A stretch of DNA of 64,000 nucleotides from Halictus rubicundus (taxonomy: Eukaryota > Arthropoda > Insecta > Hymenoptera > Halictidae). The stretch spans positions 16,037,943 through 16,101,942 of the forward strand of contig NC_135150.1 in NCBI RefSeq assembly GCF_050948215.1, given 5' to 3'. A program made the position numbers and the translations under genes. This document shows positions 37,501-49,254 of the stretch, in pieces (position 1 is the first letter of the stretch; every line of letters begins with the position of its first letter). Below the pieces are notes generated by a model that saw nothing but the letters and a program-made list of their open reading frames with translations, did not search any database and had not been told where the DNA came from.

Positions 37501-37675
37501 GAATGACGATGGCTGGGAAGAAGTATTCGATTTTGTTTTCCCAGAAGATGAGTCACAAAGACCTAATCTTAAATTCCTTGCATCTGCCAAGGCCTGGATG
37601 AAGCAAAAAGAACTCGGTGAAAAATATGAAACTAATTCGGGCATCAGTACCGCTCAATTAGAGACTAGCAGTTAG
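34570..37675 (+). CDS. crn: Crooked neck pre-mRNA splicing factor (CRNKL1)
   Basis: HAT-repeat scaffold protein of the Prp19-associated spliceosome (yeast Clf1/Syf3). Fourteen exons: 34570-34605, 34704-34793, 34873-35033, 35110-35306, 35381-35682, 35766-35880, 35960-36135, 36226-36326, 36384-36495, 36586-36732, 36810-36886, 36967-37084, 37173-37433, 37502-37675. They join to 688 aa, matching family size. Start MEKSQKMPKVAKVKNKAPAEIQITAEQLL is typical (ATG at 34570). HAT repeats run from about residue 60 to 600, each with a W-x-x-Y ... A-R-x-I/V-Y/F-E-R pattern (e.g. ARQVFERWMEWEPDEQAW, ARQIYERFV, RCRQVYRACLELIPH). A basic patch RRIKRRRR and the acidic tail GWEEVFDFVFPED close the protein. All fourteen junctions keep frame. 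Confidence 0.98.
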
Positions 37676-38431
37676 AACCCAACTGTACTTTTTTACTGTA
37701 AAAATTATCTAATACTCCTGTAAATAAATTAATATTTTCTTTTTCTATGAATAAATAAACACGCCTTGAACTTTAAAAAAAAATTATATTTAGAAAATTT
37801 TACAGTATAACCAGTATTTATGACACCGTATTTGCTTTGTTATACATAATATTTGTACTTGGAACTTTTACATACCAATAATAAAATGAATCGTATATAA
37901 TGAATTTCAAACAAAAATCAGTAAAGTAAAATACAAATGTTACAATGATTAATAGCTTTGTTATTATTACATGTTCGTAATATTTTGTTATTGACTTGCT
38001 GATGAAAATGTAACCTTAATATGTTCATTCTTGAAGTTTTTTCCATCACTGCAAACATCGCATACTTAAGTGAAAAGTATTTGGTTTTTGGCAGTTTGTA
38101 TTACATGTATTTGTCACTACAATGAATACATTTATTAAAACGATTCAGTGTGAACAATGAACAAATTAATCAACAACAGTATAAGGAAGTAAAAAAATAA
38201 GAAAAAAAATGTACAAAAGAAATAAATATTATTTATTGCAAAACGGAGATCTGATACAACAACTGAAACAACAGCTATCTTTGAATATGTATGAATGGAG
38301 CATGTTCTATTGTAAAAAAAAGGTGTATTATTTCTTCAAACAATACCTCTTTGTACTTGATAGAATATAGTGAACTGGGATATCAATTTCATAGTTATCC
38401 GTTCTCTTAATTTACCTGCTGTTTTTATATT
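37676..38431. other. Convergent 3' region crn/ITPK1
   Basis: AT-rich tail-to-tail spacer holding the 3' UTRs of both neighbours. An AATAAA at 37723-37728 is 48 bp after the crn stop and is a likely polyadenylation signal. No gene is seen. Confidence 0.55.
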
Positions 38432-39891
38432 TTATTTCATTGTTTTTGTAGAACATTTCTTTTTTTCGTCACTTTCAAAACCAGAATCTAGATCATCGCT
38501 TAGACATTTTTTTAATGAGTAGCTTTTAGAAATTTGTTGTGCATCCGTTTGTTGTACTAACAATTTTCTAATGCATCCTATTAACTGTTCAAAAAAGTTT
38601 GGATAGCCTACATATCCAGGAAATACGTTTACATCTATAATTGCGTATCTTCCAGTGTGATTTTCAATAACAACATCAACACCGATCAAAAGGAGTCCAA
38701 AGAGTTCTGTAATTTTTTTTACAATTTTCTCTAACGTTTCCTGTTTTGGTTTTACTGTTAATGGAATGTTTTCTTCTGATAAGATTGACCATTTGGATTG
38801 AGAACCACTTTTAAATATATTAAGCGAGTTGAAAAATATAGTATTTAAAGAAGTACAGTCTTCTTCATAGAAATTCTTGAAACTGGGTCTCTCGTCTACG
38901 TGAATATGTTCACGGACTATGTATATTTTGTAAACAATTGCATTGTGGTTGATAAACTCTTGTGCTACGCAAGGTGGTTGACAATTGTTCAAACCTTCCT
39001 CATTGAAAATTACCATCATCTGAAATTTGAAATTGAAATTGAAATTGATACGCATTCAGTATTAGAAGTGCAGTTTTTCATAAAGAATAACATACTCACT
39101 TTATGTGCATCACTAGAACCCTGAGCGATAAGTGGTTTGCAGATTACTGGGAACTTAATATTTGCCTTTTTCAACAGTGATATATTTTCAACAGTATCTT
39201 TGCTTTTAATTTCTACGAACTTTGGAGTAAATACATCTAAAAAATAAAAGCACAAAATTAATTAAGTTCACAATTTAGGTATTCAATTAATGAACTTCTT
39301 GACAACTAGTTAAAACACATATTGTTCAATTTACCATTAAATTGTACATGTTCTTGTATGAGTTCATAGTATTTATAACGATTTATTAAAATCTTAATAT
39401 TGTCCAAGGGATCAATAACTATTATTTTAGGGTGTCGACAGAAGTATTCCTCAATTTTTGAAATAATTGCTTTGGCCTGCAACAAAAAGAAATGGTTATA
39501 CAAGTTCCAATTAGAAATTCAAAGAATTTTATCATACATTTTGATCACCATTTTCTGCATGCGCTAGTTTATGTGTCAATTTATGTATAAAAACATGAAA
39601 TGGTCCCTGAGATTCTAGATCAGAATTTATGTCAATCTGAAAGCAATACATTAGTTCAAGAATATATTGTTAGTTGTAATGCAAATATTTTTTCTTCATA
39701 AAGCTGATTAGTTGTGTATGAAGTTACAATCATTTGATAGTAATAGAGCATAGATAAAATTTAATTACCATTTTTAATTGAAACCCTTCGGCTTCACACA
39801 AATTATAAAAATGATTCCAATTGAACTTCTGTCGCTTTTTCTCGGATATCCAATAACCGATGACATATTTTTCGCACATTTTCTTTTCCAT
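38432..39891 (-). CDS. ITPK1: Inositol-tetrakisphosphate 1-kinase
   Basis: ATP-grasp inositol phosphate kinase that phosphorylates inositol 1,3,4-trisphosphate and 3,4,5,6-tetrakisphosphate in the cytosol, feeding IP6 synthesis. Five exons: 39769-39891, 39538-39636, 39335-39476, 39100-39236, 38432-39019, for 362 aa. Family blocks: VIGYWISEKK near the N-terminus, QGPFHVFIHKLTH, IVIDPLDNIKILINRYKYYELI, FPVICKPLIAQGS, QPPCVAQEFINHNAIVYKIYIV, and the metal-binding segment with Asp282, Asp296 and Asn298 (GVDVVIEN, IIDVNVFPGY). The tail beyond about residue 330 is Ser/Lys-rich and contains DSGFES at 345-350 (see findings). The start ATG gives MEKKMCEKYVIGYW. Convergent with crooked neck. Confidence 0.96.
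38471..38488 (-). other. DSGxxS phosphodegron-like motif in the ITPK1 tail
   Basis: Codes for Asp-Ser-Gly-Phe-Glu-Ser, residues 345-350 of ITPK1. It matches the consensus recognised, when doubly phosphorylated, by beta-TrCP/Slimb F-box proteins. Function is inferred from the consensus only. Confidence 0.4.
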
Positions 39892-40476
39892 TTACTGTTC
39901 CCTTACGACGAATAAAGTATTTATCCATTAATGAGAATACAATACATTGTTTTAACAGTCACCTTACGTGAAATATATTAATTGCGTTTTCTACAAGACT
40001 CTTCCTTGAATAAGTAATGTCATATTTTCGTTGAAATATGAGGTTATGTCTGTGACATTTAAAAAAAAATCATCTGTCACGGTACTATTACGTTCTTCCA
40101 ATTCTTAACTATCTCACGTTCCTTATTTATAGAATGTGCATTTTTCTATATTTAAACTTGAAGCACAAACACTATTCGTACGATTTTCGTCCATACATGC
40201 GATAAACGATCATAGGTTAGCAAGATAACAGTGATGGCCACAATCTATAGAGTTATTATTTTTTCTCAAACATACATACTTTCTTCGTTTACCGGTATAT
40301 GTTACAAACACTTCGAACAACAAATTTATTTACAATGTATCGGTGCAGCTATTAATCATCTTCTCCTGTTTATGTGGAAGCACGAGTACGTCACCGTCGT
40401 TGCATCTTCAAGTGGAATACGTAGGTAAAGTAATTGCGGCGTACTCGTCAACGCACTTTTCGTCAAAGCAGCAACT
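39892..40476. other. Spacer between ITPK1 start and the unnamed gene
   Basis: Upstream flank of ITPK1 and 3' flank of the next minus-strand gene. No independent gene is seen. Confidence 0.5.
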
Positions 40477-43400
40477 TCAAATTTCCCCCATACTTTGTAC
40501 CAACGACTAAAAATATAAAAATGTACTACGAGTATGAACACAGTATCTAATTATTTATAATTTACAATTATTTTTGAAATACAAAAGTTAAATAGAAATT
40601 TATTTATCTAAATGCATAGCGACAATCTTATCGTATCTTCATTGGGTTTTTACTTTGTTACGTTTAACGAATCTGATACGATTAATAAATACGTATTTCT
40701 AGAAATCTATGTCTGGTATTTCAAATCCAACGTTTTCGAACAATGTTATAATTACAAGAATTACTGCTGGAGAAGTTGTACTCACTTTCGAGGACTCGCT
40801 CCACAAAGACAACGTCTCTTTCGTGACGAAAACTGAAATGATATTCTCCTGTTCGTCGGTATTTAACATTTTAATTTCACCCAGGGAACAGGAACCGGAA
40901 CTCGGCATGAACAATTCGCCCTCGGAGCGGGAAGTGTCCGAAGAGACTGTTTCAATCTGATATTATGAAATGTGTTACATAAAGAATTTTTTACATGTAA
41001 ACCATTATGAAAAAAAAGACAAGAAAAAATGTCTTACCTTCGTTGAGACTGTTGCAGGCATATCTTCGGATGTCCTAAAATAAATAAAACGGGGAAATTA
41101 TGGAATGAATATATGAGAAAGAAATTTCAATCGTAGTTTGATATATAAAATTACATTAATATATGTTTTAATCTAAAATAGGGTAAGGAAGCCAGTTACG
41201 GTTACAGTTATGCTTTAAAAATAAGTGTAATTAATATAAGCACAGTAATTGCGTTTTTTACCCTTCTGTTTTTCATTCAATTGTATTTAGATTAGTTATG
41301 ATTCGTAAAGTTTAAACAGTATTGTTTTGAATATTTTCTTTGAACATTTTTTTAACGCAATAATTTACTGGTCTAATTAATAAAACAATCCGGAATGGAT
41401 GAATATAAGGATAACGAAAAGAGAATAGTTTCTGCACCTAATATCCTGCTGGACCAGAGTCGAATAATTCGTGGCGTGCGTGGAATGTAAGAGTTGTTCA
41501 CGCATCTCGTCGTACAAGCGTGAAAGAATCGTTTCTTTTTGAAACATGCGACAGTGAGAACGTGTTTCGTTATTTATTTCCCTAAATTGATCGCTGCCCT
41601 TTATCTCGCTGGTTGACTCCATGTTTAATACTTTCGGCTCGCTTCTCGAGGAGGATTGAAGAGACACGCAATCGAGCAAAGAATCGGCAGATGTCCTTCG
41701 AACATTGTCATTACATTCTACCGAACTCTTCGATTTAGCCTGGTCCAAACGCGACTCGATTTTCTCATCTTCAACTACGGGATTCGGTTTACTCGAGGAA
41801 TGATCGTTCGATGAATCGTTTGGCCGCGTACTTCCGGTCCCTTCGCTTTCCGCCGATGAATTATTCACCGATGAATTACATATATTTTCATCGGTTTTGT
41901 TCTCGTCCGTTCTCTTGTCGGCAACGCTCGAAACGTTCCTCGAGGCAGCTAAACTTCCATTATTACTTCCTTTCTGCTCCAAATATTCGCAGCTTTTTGC
42001 ATCGTTATTTTTCCCATTTCCGTTCGAAGTACTATTACGTCTCACGCTTGAAAGTTCTCTCAACGATTCAACGTCCGAATCAATTTTTCTCGGCCCCACG
42101 GTCGAGCTTTTTTGCTTCAAGCACGATGCTGTTTGTTCGGAGCTCGAAGGTCGACTCACGGGCTTATCGACGAAGTTAATATTTTCACGAGCGGATTTAT
42201 CGTTAGCATTTTCCTCGGTAATCCTTTCCTCGATTTCGACGATTTCCGTTGCGTCAGCTTGGAAAACCGAGCATTCCTTCTCGGATTCGTTGTCAGTTCT
42301 CAAGCGCGCGGTGTCCATCTCGTGAACGTTCGATTCAACATTGTTCGCGGACGGATTCTCCGTTATCAGGAGCTCGAGATTCTGCGGCGAACCGGTCGCG
42401 CCGTTCTGAAAATGCTGCAGCAAGTTCTTCACCAATATTGGTATCATTTCGTCGACATTGAACGCGTTTTTTAACGTTTCTTCGAAGCCCACTTTTGACT
42501 CCGTTCGTTTCCCTTCGACGTCTTGCACGAACGCCGCGTTCGATCGCGGACTCGAAACTTCGGCAATGTTGTTATCCGCAACTCTCGAAATCGTTTTGTT
42601 TTTATCCCGATCGACGCTCTGCAAGTCCGCGCTCGAGAACGAAGGGTTCACAGAGGACGTCAAGCTCGAGCTTTCGTCTCTCGCCGGAAAAACGATGGCG
42701 TCTCGTGGACGAGACACTTTGAAAAAATTTGCACACGTTTCCTCGACGTGCCTTAAAATTTTATCGCTGTCGCTTTCTGTCAATCTTCTCTCCTCTGTCG
42801 ACAATGTTCTCGAATCGGCGTCCGACCGTCTTCTTGTAACTCTCGAGTCGACTCGTGACGGTGTTTTGTACACGTTTTTCGGGAGGATACGTTTATTTTC
42901 TGAATTGTTATCCAGCTTGTTGCGCCGAGTCGAGTTTAATTGCGCAGGTCTCGTGTTTTTAGATCGGTGTGCTTCATTTGTATGTTTGTTTGTAACAGCT
43001 CTGTAATCCCTAATCGAATCTTTGCCATTTGCGTTTCGTTTACTTTGTACGTAACGACAAGAATTTCTCTTTGGCATCTCAATCTTTTTTCGGTTCAGTC
43101 GGGTCGGTTTTGGGGACTCGTTACTCTCCGAGAGTTCGCCATTTTGCAAAAATTCTTTAAATTCTGGCCGCGATACATGTTTGTCGATTGTTTTATTATA
43201 TTCGTGACCCCTAATCGAATCTTCGCCGTTTGGTACCTCAACCTTCTTCCGGTCCAGTCGTGTCGGTTTTGGGGACTCGTTGCTCTCCGAGATTTCGCCA
43301 TTTTGCAAAAATTCTTTGAGTTCTGGCCGCGATAAATATCTGTCGATTGTTCTTATCGATCGTGAAGCATCGTCGATGGTCTTATTATAAGCTAGCAGTA

Positions 43401-45733
43401 CATTGTCTAATTCGTCGATGGACGGATAATACAACTCGTCATCATCCTCATGACCGGAACCTTCACCGGAAGTATCTATAGTCGAGGATCCAAAAAGACT
43501 AGAATCTTCTACACTTTGTTCATTCTGATTACAATATTTACGACGATGACTCGCGAAACGTCGATCGATGATTTCACTATGTTCGTAGTCACGATCCTCT
43601 TTGTCGCGAGCTTCCTTTTTCTTCTTATCATGCAGTGGCAGAAGGTCCTGGCTCCTTTCAATTTCATCAAAATTTTCTTTCAAAATACTTTCGTCGTCGG
43701 ATTCGACAGATATCTTTGCATCTCGTTGCAAAAACCTTCCTTCGCCATTTTTTTCTCCGGGTGAGGATAGTTCCGTGTCTTCTTGAACCACTTCGTTGAA
43801 ACGCACTTGCTTCTGGTCACTTTTGGCATTCGAAGTAGCCTCCGTTGTTCCGTCCTCCGTCCGTCGCTCGATCGTCTCGATTTCCACTTGGACTTCCCGA
43901 TCTTCCGATTTTCGGTGGCCGAGACCATCAGCGACATCCGCCGGTGACACCGATTTGTGACTTTCTTTGCTCTCCCCGCTGATCCCCGCTGTTTCCTTCT
44001 CCTCGTCAGCATGTAACAAATTTCCCGAAGATGTTCCTTTCGAACTGCGCGAGGACTCGGGGCTAGTTTCGATTTCGTTCGCAGCCTTTCCGTTCTTCTT
44101 CCTCTGGGTTTCACTCGATCTTTTGTTGCTCGCGGCGTCCTTAGGCTCTTCGAATATTTTCACAAACTTCTCTTTACGAACCTGACTCTTAGCGCAACCG
44201 CCGTGGGAAACTATGTAGGTTCCAACGTTGGCGTTCTCTCGGATGAAAGACGGATCGGGCGATATATGAATGCTCCCCAAATTTTGAGCCGTCAAATGCC
44301 TTTCGATGTTCACCGGTGGACACGTTTGAACGGAAAAAGTGTTCGTCTTCGCGTTTCTTTCGTTGCTTGGTATCTCGCTGGGATCCTCGGCCCTCCCTTT
44401 GTTTTGTGTATCCGCGGTCGAAATTCCTAGATCATGGATTCCAAACGGGCCGCACCGCGGGAATTCCTTGTGGCGGTCCTCGAATGTTTTGAATCTCGCC
44501 GCGGAGAAATCGATGATTCTCTTCGGTTTATCCGGAACCCTTCTTTCGTATGATATCCCTTCGTTCTTCGGGCCCCTGTTATTTACGTCAATCCAGCCGT
44601 TCGCCTCTTGAAATTTATGTGCTACGCGCTCACGGACATACAATAGTTGATCATTTTCGTCGTCTAAGGATATCTCATTCGAATACCTGCAAAGAATTGA
44701 ACGTTATTCGAATTCCCAGCTTGTTAAGTGTATGAAACGTCTGGCAATTGGATTATAGATATGGTGAGGGACCCAATTACGATGGACGATGCCAATTACT
44801 GTGCCTATTTTGCTTATACTTATTTTTAAATCATAATGAATATTAAAGAAGAGCTTTATTAATAATTACGCTTTAAAAATAAGTATAATTAGTATAGACA
44901 CAGTAATTGGCACGCCTTGCCCTTTTTGAACAAGAACTCACGCGTTTACAGGCATTTTCAAACCGCTGCAATCAGCGACCATGTTAATTGCTTTGATTTG
45001 GATCTGCGCATCCTTCACCAATCTGTCTACGTCCTCGAGCGCTGCCGATGTTTCCGGACTGAGAACCGGGGAGACCGGAAGTATCGCGGTGGATCTTTTA
45101 GTATCCGGCTGTAACAAGGCTAGAAATTCTCAGCAACAATCTTCATTGTAAACTCAAGTATTCAAAAAATTATTCGCAAAAGTAGAATCGCAATGGATGT
45201 TTCTTTCCCGAAACGTTTACCGCATTATGTTTTTCAGATTTTTAAAATACATCAAACTTACCAAATTATTGAGAATTATATAATATTTTCTTATAATGTA
45301 AATAAATAATAATTTGTAAAAAAATGTCTACGTTAAGAAAAAAAAATTATTAAAAATATTCTACGGTAAAAAAAAATCATTTTTAGTACAACCAGAATCG
45401 TTGAAACATTCTGTTACGTTATTGCTCATATACATTATATTCTAAGTTTAATTATGAGTTACCTGGTGATCATTAACGGGACTCGCAGGCGTGAATGGAA
45501 CCTTCCTTGCACTCCTAATGGCGTCCGTCTTCGAAGCGGAAGCTTTCGATGTCACAAGTTTAACACGACTTCTCTCGGGTTGGGTTTCGTTTTTGTGGCT
45601 CTGTGTCGGCTCGCGAACTTTGCAATAACAATCGCACGCGGACTGAGAATGCATTTTCGAGTGGCAAGGCGCGGACGAAGGAATCGCCGGTTCCTTCCGT
45701 AAGTCCAAGTACTCTAAAGCGTCGTGCTTATTC
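40477..45733 (-). CDS. Large disordered protein of unknown function, 5' end not found
   Basis: I do not recognise this protein. Seven coding exons can be linked in frame: 45463-45733, 44942-45108, 41438-44686, 41038-41074, 40786-40956 and 40477-40506 (last exon ten codons, ending SMGEI), preceded by at least one exon not located, because the first listed exon begins in phase 2. (That makes six located exons plus one or more missing.) The visible part encodes about 1300 aa. It is almost entirely Ser/Glu/Lys/Asn/Arg-rich and predicted disordered by composition; one short helical-looking block is ALEDVDRLVKDAQIQIKAI. It has a 53-residue internal duplication, a KQVRF PP1-docking-like motif, and a C-terminal SEGEL...SLGEI pair of acidic turns reminiscent of some centrosomal and ciliary proteins, which is too weak for a name. 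Codons are CpG-rich, unlike the neighbours. A MITE sits in the intron at 44687-44941. Confidence 0.75.
41181..41263. mobile_element. Short degenerate copy of the GGGTAAGG MITE family
   Basis: Within an intron of the disordered-protein gene. Left GGGTAAGGAAGCCAGTTACGG, right (inverted) GGGTAAAAAACGCAATTACTG, with the family core GCTTTAAAAATAAGTGTAAT between. 83 bp, the smallest copy. Confidence 0.65.
43073..43357 (-). repeat. 159-bp in-frame tandem duplication inside the coding exon
   Basis: Two copies of a 53-codon unit read in the minus-strand frame, each containing SRPExKEFLQNGExSESNESPKPTRLxRKKxExP. The copies are spaced by exactly 159 bp (for example GGTTTTGGGGACTCGTT at about 43106 and 43265). 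Most differences are single bases. Confidence 0.9.
44763..44922. mobile_element. Intronic copy of the GGGTAAGG MITE family
   Basis: 160-bp element inside the intron 44687-44941. Left GGTGAGGGACCCAATTAC, right (inverted) GGGCAAGGCGTGCCAATTACTGTG, and the family interior GCTTTAAAAATAAGTATAATTA. It occupies most of the intron. Confidence 0.75.
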
Positions 45734-47999
45734 CTGAAACATAAATTACGATTATTTATTACCAGATTAAAGATAATTTTTCGGCAAATCAAATGTGAAA
45801 CCGGGGTATCTGTATTTTTAATGGTCCAATAAAAAAGATACTGTCGGTGAGCTCGTAATGTTGCAATTGAGCGCCGCAAAACAGTGTAATGAGTACATAA
45901 GGTTGCAATGAATAAGAACAAAAATATGTTGTGTAATTTAACGAGTAGGATACATTTGTAAAATATTTTCTCGTGGAATATATATTAATAAATCTTTTAT
46001 CAATTACAGATCGTGTCGCGTGAACTTCGACGTCATCGATCTTTAGTGCTTCAAACTCGCAAATACAAACAATTGTTTAATATTATTAGGCACAGTTTAA
46101 CAATTGCATTATATTTTTATATGATTAATTTACAGTTAAGTCCATTTACGATATGTTGTTTATAACCTTACGAAAATTTTTGTTTTGCTGATTATATCTT
46201 CTGACCGATATTGTAAATGTGACAATTAAAAACAAATTTAGTCAATTTAATAAGAAAATGAGACAGAGGTTGTGAAGGAGTAAATGTGGCGAAGGTTAAT
46301 GAAATTTTGACTTTAACTCTGCGCTAAGTAACCCTTGAATCATGTAGTAAAACGCATTTCGCGGGCATTCGTTGTCCAATTATATTAATACAGACAGATG
46401 TGGCGATGAAACGGAAAAGGAAAATTGAAAATGAAAGGGGAGACGCACCGGGAAGACAAGTTCACGAACCGATGACAATAAAGTTATGAGTTTCCTTCGA
46501 GGCGGGGTGGTTGCCCTCGGGCTTCCACCACCTATTTCACGAGTAGAAAATCAACCCATCCCGTGCGTTACGTTGTCAGCCATTGCACGTTCTAACATGG
46601 ATACGCCAAGGAATATCTTTACTATACGTGTATAGTAAATATCGATCCTTAAAGGGAGCCGCTACTTTCTTCCTGTTCGTCTATCACATTCAAAAAATTA
46701 CATAATCTTGATCCCGCCTACCATCCAGCACTTTCTGCTAAATGAAAAGCTGAAGAACATTTTTAATACACCAATAATAACAGTACAGACAGCAGGATTT
46801 ATTTCATTGAATAATTATTTGGACAGGTATTGCTTCCATTTTACACCGCTCTTTCGCCAGTTAAGAACAAAAGTACGGAAATTAAGAACAAAGAAAATTT
46901 TTATCGAATAAGATCTGGCAAAGATAGGGTAAGGGATCTAATTACCTTTTTTAGTAGGTAGCTGTTTTTTTTACTGGGTAGCATTTTGCACGTATAGTTC
47001 CGCTTTTTTTCCGACAAAGAGTTCGCAGAGTTCAAGTGATTATCTACCACAGTATGGTACAAGATGGCGGAAGGGGCTTCTACTAGGTAATTTATAGCGC
47101 GTAAATCGTGAACGATGACGTCGGCGTGTCTTCAACGGGCTTCCTGCTTTAATGTCCCCGTGCTCCGTGATCGATAACAATACGTCAAAGGTACGTAATC
47201 CGTAGCGTCTTTTAAAGAGGATGGATCAGTGTACCAATGTATCGCACATGGTGAGTCATCGTTAAACAATTCAATCGGAACGCACTATCAATCCGATTTT
47301 GCCGAACCCTCCACAAGTTTGCCAGATTTTTTGAGAATTCACTTGAATCGTCAAATATTTTTTGATCTTGCAAAATAAAATGAAATTTAATTTTCAGATT
47401 TCTTTCTGTACTGTTAATCGAATTATTGATATTGAAATATGTTTAGTTTGGAAGTAAGAGTATCAGGGCATTAAGCTATAATGATTATCGCGATGGGTCG
47501 TGACTTATACGTTTCACAAAAATTTCTAAATTATTTTATATACAATTTATTCCTTTACATGCGTTTCAGATTCACAGCAAAAGTTATAAATATAAATTGT
47601 TAATGAACGGTAGAACGATTTGTAACAGCAGCTACCGGAAGCGCGTGGAAGTCGTTGAGGCGACATGCTCTTTAAGAGCCCTTAATGATCCTTTAACATT
47701 CTCTCCTCTCGTAATTACTCGTGATACGCTAATGATAATAACAACCCCTTTATTGCAGAAACTCCCTCCAACAAATAACGCGAAATAAATGGCTCAGTGT
47801 TCAAAGAATGCGCTCATTCAAATCATATATTCTTTAACGAAATGGCGAGGTCACAGAGTAACGTTGGTAAATAATCTGCAAAGGTTTCGAATGGAAATTT
47901 AGAAGTGGATAGCAGCGAGTAAAAGCGGACTGGTCGCTTAAAAATTTACCAGCGCAACGTCAGACGCAAATTAGACGATCAAAGGAAGTCTAATAGTGG
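45734..47999. other. Upstream or intronic region of the disordered-protein gene
   Basis: Must contain, or be spanned by, the missing 5' part of the minus-strand gene, but I could not find a matching exon. A lone MITE end TAGGGTAAGGGATCTAATTACC lies at 46924-46946. An AAGATGGCGG word (YY1/Pho-like core) is at 47061-47070. Confidence 0.4.
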
Positions 48000-48550
48000 A
48001 AACGTGACGGTACGGAGAAATTCAGCTGCGATTCAAGCGAACGGTCGCGCGTCGCGCGGAATAATTCCGCGACAATTTCTTGCGAAACGACCCCCGCGTA
48101 TGCGAGAATATGGCGATATCGGGCAGGCCGCGTGCGCGCACGTGCCATCGGAATCCCCGTCTCCTCGGATTAAGCACGTTTCCCCGTATACGGTGTCCAT
48201 CCTCTTCAAAGCACGGACCCGTTGCGCAGACAGCGAAGCGTGGTTGGCATTCGAGCCGTCTGGGAGAGACAGATCAATATGCCGGTTTTCCCGTTTTCCC
48301 CCTCGTCCCTCTCCGCACCGTTTCACCCCTCTCACCAACACCCCCGCCCGGACCGTACCTCTTTCTCTCTCTTTGGCCCACCTATCACACAACAGCTGAA
48401 CATTGGCATTGATTTTCAAAGTTCAGGAAGTCTTCTGGAGCCGGGGTGTGTTGTGACCAGACTACGTGTCGCGTGCACTTGCACGCACACGCGCGCGCGC
48501 GCGCGTGCGCACACACCTCCCCGGCAGGCACGCAACGACCGATGAAAACG
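48000..48550. promoter_or_regulatory. CpG-rich island, candidate promoter
   Basis: A local GC- and CpG-rich block in AT-rich surroundings, ending in an alternating purine-pyrimidine (CA)n(CG)n tract at 48481-48516. Long open frames on both strands follow from the composition. A promoter for the minus-strand disordered-protein gene is a reasonable guess because its first exon is missing downstream. Confidence 0.35.
48481..48516. repeat. (CA/CG)n alternating tract
   Basis: GCACGCACACGCGCGC... ending GTGCGCACACACC; 36 bp of nearly pure alternating purine-pyrimidine. Confidence 0.85.
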
Positions 48551-49254
48551 TAATGCTCTCTGGAAAAAGTTAAGAAACAAAGTAACCAACCGGGGATTAC
48601 GTAACGAATTTTCTTTCGTCGCAGGAAATCGATGGATCTCAATTTAAGAATGACGTTTTGCGTGTATTATTACGCGTGTAAACACGAGCAATGAATGCAA
48701 CGGGGAAATCGTGTGCCTGTGTGTGTCTGTGGCTGCATTTATGTTTTTTTTTCTTACGGTTCCCAACTGAAATTTCTAGACTCTCAATCGCGTTTTCAAA
48801 TATTTTTTTAAATTTGAAAATTGCGATTTCGACACACACACGGGCGAAAAGTTACATTAATTTACTGTACACTTGTAAACAACGTTCGCCTCGCCGAGAA
48901 TGCGTTGTAATTAATTCAGCTCTTGGAGGAACTAGTTAAACTGCTTATGGAATCGTAGTATATTTTTTTGAAAAACACACGATTTACGTAATAATTGCTG
49001 CATCTGAAAACATTTATGATAGTTATTTTCCGTATTGGAGCTGTTTATTATAGGACGCGCGTTAGAAGGTTCATCGGTTTCAGGGCAGCTAGAACGCCGG
49101 AAGTTCCCTTGGTGTCATTGACATTGTCCTTCGGGTCTGGTATTGATCGGCGAATTTAGCGGGAAGTTGAAAATTTGGGACAGACTACGGTGACGTACTA
49201 TAAACAACTCTGAGCATCGTGTCTACGGCTGTTTGAATAAATGGTGTACAGGTA

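Noticed and set aside
40356..40541. 61-codon frame at the 3' end of the disordered-protein gene
   Set aside because: The preceding exon ends in phase 0, so this region is read in another frame and stops after ten codons at 40477.
41811..44611. Several plus-strand frames of 70-180 codons opposite the disordered-protein exon
   Set aside because: All are antisense shadows of a CpG-rich exon; the minus frame alone is continuous and splices in frame with its neighbours.
48004..48545. Overlapping 107-131 codon frames on both strands
   Set aside because: Long frames on several strands at once are expected in a CpG-rich island; none has splice partners or a recognisable sequence.
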